Shown here in pieces: positions 8,075 through 15,458 of a stretch of DNA of 64,000 nt. The stretch is from NCBI GenBank assembly GCA_023382975.1, contig JAHDXO010000014.1, positions 114,192-178,191 of the forward strand, written 5' to 3'. The notes under the pieces were generated by a model, which saw nothing but the letters and a program-made list of their open reading frames with translations, had not been told where the DNA came from and searched no databases. A program made the translations under genes and the position numbers. Origin of the DNA: Pirellulaceae bacterium. Its GTDB lineage: Bacteria > Planctomycetota > Planctomycetia > Pirellulales > Pirellulaceae. The number at the start of each line of letters is the position of its first letter. The first letter of the stretch is position 1.

Positions 8075-9514
8075 ATGAACACCAAATCCTGCTTGATCGT
8101 ACTGCCGTTCCTACTGTTTGCCGTCCAACGTTCCGCGTTGGCTAGCGACGAGCGGCCGAATTTCCTGATCATCCTGGCGGACGATTGTACGTATAACGAT
8201 CTGCCTGGGTACGGTGGCCAAAATGCGAGGACGCCGCATCTCGACTCGCTGGCCCGGGAGGGTCTGACGTTCGACCGCTGCTACGTGAGCATGGCGATGT
8301 GCCAGCCGTGCCGAGCCGAGTTGTACACCGGGCAGTATCCGCTGCGCAACGGATGCGCATGGAACCACAGCGCGAGCCGGCCCGGCACGCGCAGTCTGCC
8401 GCAGCATCTGGGATCGCTGGGATATCGCGTCGGTCTGGCGGGCAAAGTGCATGTGTTGCCCCCGGAGGCGTTTCCCTTCGAGGTGGTCGCGGGATTCGAC
8501 GGCAACTGCGTACGGAACCCGACGCAGTCGCATCGGCTGGACGAGGTGCGCGAGTTCATCGCGCGCCGGCAGGACCAGCCGTTCTGTCTGGTGATTTCGT
8601 TGGTCGAGCCGCATGTGCCTTGGGTCATGGGCGATGCTTCGCAGTACCCGCCGCGGCAGTTGAAGCTGCCGCCGAACATTGCGGACACGCCGCGAACCCG
8701 GCAGGATTTCGCGAGATACCTGGCCGAGATCACCTACATGGACGGTCAAGTTGGCGAGATTCTCGCCGCACTGGCCGACGCGCAGGCCGCGGACAAGACG
8801 CTCGTTCTCTTCAGCAGCGAGCAGGGCTCGCAATTCCCGGGCTGCAAGTGGACGAACTGGGACACGGGATTGCACACAGCGCTGATCGCTCGCTGGCCCG
8901 GCAAGGTTCCCGCGGGCCAACGCACCACGGCGCTGGTCCAGTACGCGGATCTCGCCCCCACGCTGATCGACTTGGCCGGCGGTAATGCGTCCGAACCGGG
9001 GTTCGCTTTCGACGGCACCAGCTTGGCCGGCGTGCTCCGCGGCCAGCGGACGGAGCACCGCCGCTTTGCTTACGGCGCTCACAACAACATCCCGGAAGGT
9101 CCGGCCTTCCCGATCCGCACGGTCACCGATGGCCAGTGGCGCTACATCCGCAACTTGACGCCGTCCGAACTGTACATCGAGAAGCACCTGATGGGCATCC
9201 AAGGCAGCGGCGAGTTGAACAACCCGTACTGGCACACTTGGATCGGTACCGCTTGGGACAATCCCGACACCTATCGCTTGGTGAAGCGTTACATGACGCG
9301 ACCGGCCGAGGAGTTGTACCACACGGCCGCCGACCCCTACGAGATGGCCAACCTGGCCGACGATCCGGATTGCGCGACGACCAAGGCCCGTTTGTCCGCG
9401 GTACTCGACCGCTGGCTCGCTGAACAAAACGACCCCGGCATCCCGCAGGACACGCACGAAGTCCACCGAGCCGCGAAGCAGGGTGAACACAGGTACTTCC
9501 CGAAAGCGGACTGA
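8075..9514 (+). CDS. Secreted sulfatase, active-site motif CQPCR
   Basis: The protein belongs to the arylsulfatase family, which hydrolyses sulfate esters. It has 479 residues from the ATG at 8075, which I prefer because a signal peptide (about residues 1-23) follows directly; an upstream in-frame start at 7997 would bury it. Metal ligands appear in NFLIILADDCTYND (D36, D37). The formylglycine motif is C76-Q-P-C79-R80 followed by AELYTG. The pattern CxPxR is kept, but the position usually Ser or Ala is Cys. The dedicated formylglycine-generating enzyme that would activate C76 is not in the window. The natural substrate is probably a sulfated polysaccharide or its oligomers, by analogy with the many sulfatases of this phylum. 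Confidence 0.93.
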   Translation: MNTKSCLIVLPFLLFAVQRSALASDERPNFLIILADDCTYNDLPGYGGQNARTPHLDSLAREGLTFDRCYVSMAMCQPCRAELYTGQYPLRNGCAWNHSASRPGTRSLPQHLGSLGYRVGLAGKVHVLPPEAFPFEVVAGFDGNCVRNPTQSHRLDEVREFIARRQDQPFCLVISLVEPHVPWVMGDASQYPPRQLKLPPNIADTPRTRQDFARYLAEITYMDGQVGEILAALADAQAADKTLVLFSSEQGSQFPGCKWTNWDTGLHTALIARWPGKVPAGQRTTALVQYADLAPTLIDLAGGNASEPGFAFDGTSLAGVLRGQRTEHRRFAYGAHNNIPEGPAFPIRTVTDGQWRYIRNLTPSELYIEKHLMGIQGSGELNNPYWHTWIGTAWDNPDTYRLVKRYMTRPAEELYHTAADPYEMANLADDPDCATTKARLSAVLDRWLAEQNDPGIPQDTHEVHRAAKQGEHRYFPKAD

Positions 9515-9575
9515 ATCTTGCGGGAACGTACGGCACTGGCCGCCGAACGGGTTTCCCGTAGAATAGCGTTGCTTC

Positions 9576-9987
<412 letters not shown>

Positions 9988-9993
<6 letters not shown>

Positions 9994-10004
9994 GAAGCGT
10001 TTTT
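9988..10004 (+). terminator. Short hairpin and T-run at the end of rnpB
   Basis: CGCTTCGAAGCG (9988-9999) is self-complementary and is followed by TTTTT. It overlaps the 3' strand of P1, so pairing with the 5' end and termination would compete. The short stem makes this a tentative terminator. Confidence 0.4.
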
Positions 10005-10010
10005 CTTCGC

Positions 10011-10077
10011 GCTGGAGTCCAAGCTTCAGCATGTTGGTTCGGTTGCTTCAGCGCGGGCACGCTGAAGCGTACACTCC
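10011..10077. repeat. Nested inverted repeat between rnpB and ygfZ
   Basis: GCTTCAGCG (10045-10053) pairs perfectly with CGCTGAAGC (10060-10068) around a six-base loop. An outer pair, TGGAGT (10012-10017) and ACTCCA (10072-10077), encloses it. The sequence looks like an intergenic palindromic element of the REP type. The remainder of the intergenic stretch holds no gene. Confidence 0.6.
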
Positions 10078-10142
10078 AACGCGGTTACTCCAACCAAGCG
10101 GCTCTCGGCATTTCTCCTGGGAGTGCCGGGAATGGGACCGAT

Positions 10143-11108
10143 CTACCGGCAACCGCTTTCGACCACGGTCGCGATACCGGCGGCCGACTGCAATGGGGTT
10201 CCGGCGCGATGGTGCGGCGTGCGGACGTACGCCAATCCCAGCGGCGATCCCAAGCGTGGCGACCAGACCGCCGACGTCACTTGGCCCACTGATTGGCCCT
10301 CGTGCTGCAAGGACTCGCCCGCGGCCGGCAGCACATCGCTTTGCCAGCGAACCGCAACGAGCAAGCGATTGACGTGTCCGAGCGCATCGAGCCGAGCCAC
10401 GGTCTCCTGGCCCAAATAGCAGCCTTTGGTGAAACTGATCGCCGCCGCGTCGCGATTGACCTCTTGCGGCAGATTCGCGTCGCTGATGTCCTGGCCGAAC
10501 TGGGGCAAGCCGGCTTCGATCCGGACGATTTCCAACGCTTCGCGGCTGCAACGCTCGGCGCCTCGCGACGTCAACTGGGCGGTGCGTTGGTTCAGAACCT
10601 CGCGAGGCATGACGATCTGGTATCCGGGACTGCCGGACCAGGGCCCGCGAAGCACCAAGAGCCAATCGTGGCCGAGCATGCGTTCCGGCAGATCCGCTGC
10701 CAGCCATTGGTCAAGATGCTGGCCTGCCTCCGCGCCGGCGACGAACAGTTCGCCCCATTCCTGCGTCCGGTCGTGCAACTGCACATCCTCGCGGATCAGA
10801 TAGCGGTCCAAATGATTGAGGATCGTCTCGGCTTGCCCAGGCACCGTGTCCAGCACCAGCGAGTCGGCGCCGCAGATCACGAAAACGTGTCCGAGAATTC
10901 GGCCCTTGAGATTTGTCAGGAAGGCTTCGCAGCCGTGTCCTGGTTCCAGCTTTCGAAGGTCGTTCGTGCAGAAGGCGTTCAGGAAACTCGCGCGGTCGCG
11001 GCCCGTCAACTCGATGCGGGTCCGGTCGCTGACGTCGACCAGTCCCCAAGTCTGCGTAAGGGCGCGGTATTCGGAAGCCAATGAGTCGGAAAATGCGCGG
11101 GGCGTCAT
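10143..11108 (-). CDS. ygfZ: Folate-binding protein YgfZ (GcvT-like)
   Basis: The 321-residue protein has the GcvT fold and the diagnostic YgfZ motif KGCYLGQE at 228-235, whose cysteine is required in the E. coli protein. YgfZ supports iron-sulfur cluster assembly or repair with folate. The N-terminus (VDVSDRTRIELTGRDRASFLNAFCTNDL) is typical of the family, and the length matches. It is the third gene of a minus-strand set: HAD phosphatase, LarA-like protein, ygfZ, with gaps of 4 and 6 bases, which implies a single transcript. The start follows the LarA-like stop closely. Confidence 0.92.
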   Translation of the reverse strand: MTPRAFSDSLASEYRALTQTWGLVDVSDRTRIELTGRDRASFLNAFCTNDLRKLEPGHGCEAFLTNLKGRILGHVFVICGADSLVLDTVPGQAETILNHLDRYLIREDVQLHDRTQEWGELFVAGAEAGQHLDQWLAADLPERMLGHDWLLVLRGPWSGSPGYQIVMPREVLNQRTAQLTSRGAERCSREALEIVRIEAGLPQFGQDISDANLPQEVNRDAAAISFTKGCYLGQETVARLDALGHVNRLLVAVRWQSDVLPAAGESLQHEGQSVGQVTSAVWSPRLGSPLGLAYVRTPHHRAGTPLQSAAGIATVVESGCR

Positions 11109-11114
11109 GATGCC

Positions 11115-12338
11115 TCAATCTCCGGACGCGTTCAATTCCAGCATGGAACGGTGCGCGTCGCCCAGCAGGATGCAGGACTCGTACTGGCGACTCAGGCGGG
11201 CGATCTGCTCGGGACCGGACACGTATCCGATCCCCAGTTCTTCGACCGTGTCCTCGGCCAAGCCGCTTAGCAGGAACACCTCGACGCGCGAGCGGGCATC
11301 CAACAGCAGCAGGGCGGCCAGTGCGTCGTGCGACCGGTCTCGGAGGATCTCCCGCCGCGCGACTTGGTCGTCCGGTTCGCTGGCCAGACGCTGCAGCGCC
11401 GGACCGGGCCCGCAACGCAGGTCCGTGCAGAGAACGATGGCCCCGTGATCCGCGATCACGGGCAGCGCGGCGTGAAGCGCCCGGCCGAAATTCTCCCATG
11501 TCTGTACTTCGGACGCACCTTCGATGGTCGCGACCACCAGTTGCGGACTCCGCGTCAGCCGATGGAGCCAAGCCGCTTCGCACAGGCTGCGCCCTTGCTC
11601 GGCAACCGTCTCCGCTTCGCCTGCCAGCACGTGAAGCAGCGTGTCACCCAATCCTGGTACGACCTGCACCATCAGGTGAATCCCCAGCAGCCAAGCCGCC
11701 TCGTCCGCTTCCGACCCGTGCCGTTTCTGCTGGACACTCGACTGGGCCGAGCCGGCAGAGCGGAATCGCTGTTGCGTTGCGGTATCGGAAAAAGCCGGGA
11801 ACAAACTGCCGTGGACGCCCAGGTAACCCAGCGACGAGCCCGGTCGCAGGCAACCGACCGGCAGCACCAAGTCGGCGTCGAACAGCAAACGGTTGAAATA
11901 GATCGGCTTGTTTTCCTTGGACGCTGCCAAGTACGCCAAGTCCTTGGATTCGTGCGGGTCGTGGCGGACGGTCTTCACCGCGGATGCCAACTGCGGGCTC
12001 AGCAAGCGGTTGGCTTCGCGCGACGAAGCGCTGTCCGACAACAGGATCGTCACATCCTCGGGCAGCACGTTGCCCTCGACCAGCGAATGCACGATACCGG
12101 CCACGACAGCGGCTTGTTGAGGAACATCGTGCTCGACCGCGACGACCACCTGATCACCGGGCACCGTGGCGCGGCGCAACGCGGGAAAGCCCAAAGGAGC
12201 GTCCAGCGCGGCACTGACCGCCGCCACCGGATCGTCGATGGGTCGGGCGATCGTCCGGCTGAAATCGCCCATCAATGAATGGGGATCGACATCGATCTCC
12301 AACCGCGTCCCGGCCCCGTAGCAGAGTGATGATGGCAT
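11115..12338 (-). CDS. LarA/DUF2088-like protein (lactate racemase N-terminal-domain family)
   Basis: This 407-residue cytoplasmic protein resembles the N-terminal domain of nickel-pincer lactate racemases (DUF2088): LEIDVDPHSL near the start, VVVAVEHDVPQQ, VTILLSD, HDPHESKDLAYLA and a DADLVLPVGCLRPGSSLGYLG segment where LarA homologues bind the cofactor. I start it at the ATG at 12338, four bases after the HAD gene; an upstream in-frame start at 12491 would run deep into the HAD gene. The genes for the pincer cofactor (larB, larC, larE) are not in the window, so racemase activity on lactate is not supported. Another 2-hydroxy acid, or an unrelated role, is possible. It is co-oriented and tightly spaced with the HAD gene and ygfZ. 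Confidence 0.65.
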   Translation of the reverse strand: MPSSLCYGAGTRLEIDVDPHSLMGDFSRTIARPIDDPVAAVSAALDAPLGFPALRRATVPGDQVVVAVEHDVPQQAAVVAGIVHSLVEGNVLPEDVTILLSDSASSREANRLLSPQLASAVKTVRHDPHESKDLAYLAASKENKPIYFNRLLFDADLVLPVGCLRPGSSLGYLGVHGSLFPAFSDTATQQRFRSAGSAQSSVQQKRHGSEADEAAWLLGIHLMVQVVPGLGDTLLHVLAGEAETVAEQGRSLCEAAWLHRLTRSPQLVVATIEGASEVQTWENFGRALHAALPVIADHGAIVLCTDLRCGPGPALQRLASEPDDQVARREILRDRSHDALAALLLLDARSRVEVFLLSGLAEDTVEELGIGYVSGPEQIARLSRQYESCILLGDAHRSMLELNASGD

Positions 12339-12342
12339 GGCG

Positions 12343-13026
12343 TCACGCAACTCCGCAGTCCAAACCGGCCAGCCAGTCTTCCGCTTGGCAGAAATCGTCG
12401 AGCAGCACATCGGGTTGCTGCGCTGCGAGACTTTCTCGGTCGTGCCACCCGGTCGCGACGGCGACGGCCCGAGCGCCGATGTGTCGAGCACAGGCGATGT
12501 CGCGCGGCGTATCGCCGATCACCCAGACGCGATCCAGTCTCAGTTGGCCGTTCAATCGCTGCCGCGCCGCGGCCAAAGCCGACTCGGCCGCGACGTTCCG
12601 TTCGACGTGCTGGTGCCCGTACCCGCCAAAACCAAAATGGTGATCGATGCCGAAATGCCCCAGTTTGATTCTTGCTCCCTCCGGCGTGTTGCCCGTCAGC
12701 AGCCCGACCGACATGCGCGGGTGGCTCGACAAGGACTCGAGCAGCGGGACGACGCCCGGCAGCACGTGCCCGTTCCCTAGCGACAGTTGCTCGACCAAGT
12801 GGCGCAAGTACAAGGGATGAAACCTCTGCCAGTTTTCGGGTGAATCATCCAACCGATGGGCCAGGAACAAATCGCGAGCGATTCCCCGGTCGGTTCGGCC
12901 GCAGGTATCGATCACCGCCGGCGCCTCGCAACCGAATCCTTCCAAGAACGCCAGACGCAACGCCGTCAAACCCGAACCGCGGGTGTTGATCAACGTTCCG
13001 TCGATATCGAACAACATGACGTGCAT
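12343..13026 (-). CDS. HAD-superfamily phosphatase (phosphoglycolate phosphatase-like)
   Basis: The 227-residue protein begins MHVMLFDIDGTLINTRGSG, with the nucleophile D7 and the acid D9 of haloacid dehalogenase phosphatases. Motif II is SVGLLTGNT, a lysine follows in ARIKLGHFG, and motif IV is VWVIGDTPRDIACARHIGA. The helical cap between motifs I and II is of the type seen in phosphoglycolate phosphatases. The ATG at 13026 is preferred because it places the catalytic motif at the N-terminus, as usual; a longer form from 13080 is possible. It is the first gene of the set that includes the LarA-like protein and ygfZ. The substrate is not known. Confidence 0.85.
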   Translation of the reverse strand: MHVMLFDIDGTLINTRGSGLTALRLAFLEGFGCEAPAVIDTCGRTDRGIARDLFLAHRLDDSPENWQRFHPLYLRHLVEQLSLGNGHVLPGVVPLLESLSSHPRMSVGLLTGNTPEGARIKLGHFGIDHHFGFGGYGHQHVERNVAAESALAAARQRLNGQLRLDRVWVIGDTPRDIACARHIGARAVAVATGWHDRESLAAQQPDVLLDDFCQAEDWLAGLDCGVA

Positions 13027-13380
13027 CGAAATCCTGATTGGCTGAGCCGAGAGTAAAGGCGAAGATCCAAGACCCGACACAGTCTAGCGAATTCGGCCCC
13101 TCGCGGGTAGTGACGGTTTTGGCTTCTGGCCGGCTCCAATGCTTGTAAGACTTGACTGTGCAACATCTTACGAGAAAACACTCAGTTAATGCCCCCTTAT
13201 GAGTAAGGATAGCGGTAACTCACCAGTCGACGGGGTCGCAAGTGGCTCAAGTTTCGGAGCTCGCTCCCCGTGAACCTCGTGGATCGAGTAAAATGACGTC
13301 GGCATTCTTGCAGGATCTGTGAGCTGGTAGACCGCTGGCGGAACCGATTGCTTCTTGACTGCTGCTTAAGGCATGTTGCA
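13027..13380. other. Intergenic region ahead of a toxin-antitoxin-like pair
   Basis: This 354-base gap is less GC-rich than the neighbouring genes and separates the HAD operon (minus) from the small gene pair (plus). It holds a small inverted repeat, GTAAGA and TCTTAC near 13136-13171. I see no gene or RNA here. Confidence 0.5.
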
Positions 13381-13623
13381 GTGTGGATCATCTGGAACGA
13401 CGAACCAGGAGAGAATGTCGACCACATTGCTGAACACGGCCTGCTGCCGGAAGATATCGAGTACGTCGTGGCGAACTTCGACGAGGAAGCTACAAGCGAG
13501 TCTTCGGGCCGTCCCTGTGTGTTCGGGTACACCGAAGATGGTCGCTACATCATCGTCATATACGATCAAGTTGACGAAGACACCATCTATCCCGTAACAG
13601 GCTATGACGTGCCGGAACCCTAA
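13381..13623 (+). CDS. Small BrnT/DUF4258-like putative toxin
   Basis: The 80-residue protein (GTG start at 13381, with AAGG upstream; an ATG at 13348 would add 11 residues) has the pattern WNDE...HIAEHGLLPEDIEYVV...GRPCVFGYTEDGRYIIVIY...YPVTGYDV. This resembles a group of short proteins distantly like BrnT and DUF4258 ribonuclease-type toxins. The gene is followed after 14 bases by a small XRE-type DNA-binding protein, an arrangement seen in type II toxin-antitoxin modules. No function has been shown for this exact subgroup as far as I know, so the toxin role is inferred from shape and neighbour. Confidence 0.6.
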   Translation: MWIIWNDEPGENVDHIAEHGLLPEDIEYVVANFDEEATSESSGRPCVFGYTEDGRYIIVIYDQVDEDTIYPVTGYDVPEP

Positions 13624-13637
13624 CAGGATTTTCTTCG

Positions 13638-13967
13638 ATGTCCGACAAATTCACCCGTGTCCGTCGCCGACTGACGGTCGCTCAGAAAGAACAATACGAC
13701 GAGATTCGCCGCCAGGCGAAAGAGGATTTTCCGCCGCTGGAACCTGCCCGCGCGCCATCGGAAAAAGGGCAGATTGCACTGGCCATTCGTAATGCACGCA
13801 AGTTGCATGGTTTCACGTTTGAACAACTTGCGCAGCGATCCGGCGTCGGCGATGCGAATACGGTTCGCGATATTGAATATGGTGCCGACGCAAAGCTGTC
13901 GGACGTCGCCGCCCTCGCTCATGCGCTCGGCTTGCGACTCGAGTTGGTGGCGGATGTCTCTGGCTGA
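13638..13967 (+). CDS. XRE-family helix-turn-helix putative antitoxin
   Basis: The 109-residue protein carries a helix-turn-helix of the Cro/CI type at about residues 48-105 (GQIALAIRNARKLHGFTFEQLAQRSG, then VRDIEYGADAKLSDVAALAHALGL). The first 45 residues are charged and may form the partner-binding region. It overlaps no other gene and follows the putative toxin by 14 bases, so the two are probably co-transcribed and this protein probably represses their promoter. An alternative is that it is a free-standing regulator. Confidence 0.75.
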   Translation: MSDKFTRVRRRLTVAQKEQYDEIRRQAKEDFPPLEPARAPSEKGQIALAIRNARKLHGFTFEQLAQRSGVGDANTVRDIEYGADAKLSDVAALAHALGLRLELVADVSG

Positions 13968-14047
13968 CATGTCTTCCGCTTCTTGGATGTAGTCGCCCGT
14001 TTTCAACGGAAGATGCTGTTGTGGATTCGCGGAGGAGGATATTGTCA

Positions 14048-14755
14048 ATGACGGCTCTTGACCGCCCCGGACCGTACGGGGTGATTTTTGATATGGATGG
14101 TGTGTTGGTCGATTCGTACCGCGCCCATTTCGAGAGTTGGCTGATGCTGTGCCGCGAGCAGGGTCTGCAGATGACCGAGGCGGATTTCGTCGCCACGTTC
14201 GGCCGGACCAGCCGCGAAGTGATCCGGCACCTGTGGAGCGACCGCGCGTTCGACGATTCTGCGATCGCGGCGCTGGACGACCGCAAAGAGGCATTGTTCC
14301 GGGAACTGTTGCGGCACGATTTCCCGGCGATGGCCGGCGCGGTCGCCCTGATCGATGGTCTGCATGACGCCGGATTTCGACTGGCGATTGGTTCGTCGGC
14401 ACCGCGGGAGAACGTCGAGGTCGTGCTCGAACAACTGGCGCGCCGCGACGCATTCCGGGCCGCCGTGACAGGCGACGACGTGACCCGCGGCAAGCCGGAT
14501 CCGCAGGTGTTTCTGCTGGGTGCCGAGCGGCTCGGATTGCCGCCGACCCGATGCCTGGTAATCGAGGATGCACCGCTGGGAGTCACCGCGGCCCGCGCCG
14601 CCGGGATGCGGTGCGTGGGTGTCGCCAGCACCGGCCGAAGCGTGGAATCGCTGGCCGAGGCGGATCTGATCGTCCGCCGCTTGGATCAGTTGGATGCGGC
14701 AGTGATCGAGCGATTGATGGACAATCGGAACGCGGAACTCACCCGCGTACTCTAG
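14048..14755 (+). CDS. HAD-superfamily hydrolase, beta-phosphoglucomutase-like
   Basis: The 235-residue protein starts at the ATG at 14048, nine bases after a strong GGAGGAGG. Motif I is VIFDMDGVLVDS with D15 and D17; motif II is LAIGSSAPRENVEVVL; the lysine is in RGKPDPQVFLLGAERLGL; motif IV is CLVIEDAPLGVTAARAAGM. This is the pattern of the beta-phosphoglucomutase and small-sugar-phosphatase branch with a helical cap. The reaction is phosphate ester hydrolysis or intramolecular phosphate transfer on a sugar phosphate. The stop codon overlaps the convergent gene at 14752 by four bases. Confidence 0.9.
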   Translation: MTALDRPGPYGVIFDMDGVLVDSYRAHFESWLMLCREQGLQMTEADFVATFGRTSREVIRHLWSDRAFDDSAIAALDDRKEALFRELLRHDFPAMAGAVALIDGLHDAGFRLAIGSSAPRENVEVVLEQLARRDAFRAAVTGDDVTRGKPDPQVFLLGAERLGLPPTRCLVIEDAPLGVTAARAAGMRCVGVASTGRSVESLAEADLIVRRLDQLDAAVIERLMDNRNAELTRVL

Positions 14756-15435
14756 TCGGTGCTGGTCAGCCAGCGGTAGGTCCACAGCGGATTGCCGCAG
14801 ACGGGACAGGACTCGCCGTTCACGTATACCGCTCCGTGGCAGCGATGACAACCGTCGATCGCCGGCAACCAGGCGATCTGCTGGTTGCGCACTGCGTCGG
14901 CTCGCACACGGTCGCCGAACGCTAACGCGGTGGCCAAATGAATGGTCGTGGGAAACAACACGGACAGCACCAACGGCGATCTGCCCGACTCCGGCAGGAC
15001 TCGCAGCAGTTGATTCATGAACGCCTTGCGCCGCGCGTCGGGCGATTTGGTCTGGTAGCTGGCCAACTGCCGGACGGTTTCCGCCGTTCGGCGCCGCGGG
15101 CCGAGCCGAAGCTCCGCCAGCCATTCCAGGTACCATTCATCCTGGGCGACCGGGTAGCCGAACTCCCGGGCCGCCCACGCGGATTCGACGACCTGATAGA
15201 CTTCGATCGCGCCTTGCGTCTCCTCGCACGTCTTGTCTTCCGACAACGGCTCGTACAACGAATCTCGCCCTACCTGCGTTTCCACATCGAAGTGAATCCG
15301 CGCGTAGAAACGATCAACCAGCAGCGAGAGCCCCGCCTCAAGGCTCTGGACGATCCGTTCGGCATCAGCGGTGGGATCGCGAAGTTTGAGTTGGTTGGCG
15401 GAATCCGCCTGCCGGTCTGTCAACGCTTGAGTCAT
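14752..15435 (-). CDS. Uncharacterised protein with C-terminal zinc-ribbon-like motif
   Basis: I do not recognise the family. The 227-residue soluble protein starts at the ATG at 15435, preceded by GGGGAGGAAG. The main body is helical and charged, with a conserved-looking region ESAWAAREFGYPVAQDEWYLEWLAEL. The C-terminus has two CxxC pairs (CHRCHG, then CPVCGNPLW), which suggest a bound zinc ion. It follows the S9 peptidase gene by 23 bases on the same strand and may share its transcript. Its stop overlaps that of the convergent HAD gene. Confidence 0.75.
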   Translation of the reverse strand: MTQALTDRQADSANQLKLRDPTADAERIVQSLEAGLSLLVDRFYARIHFDVETQVGRDSLYEPLSEDKTCEETQGAIEVYQVVESAWAAREFGYPVAQDEWYLEWLAELRLGPRRRTAETVRQLASYQTKSPDARRKAFMNQLLRVLPESGRSPLVLSVLFPTTIHLATALAFGDRVRADAVRNQQIAWLPAIDGCHRCHGAVYVNGESCPVCGNPLWTYRWLTSTD

Positions 15436-15458
15436 GGGCGCTTCCTCCCCGTGGACGT

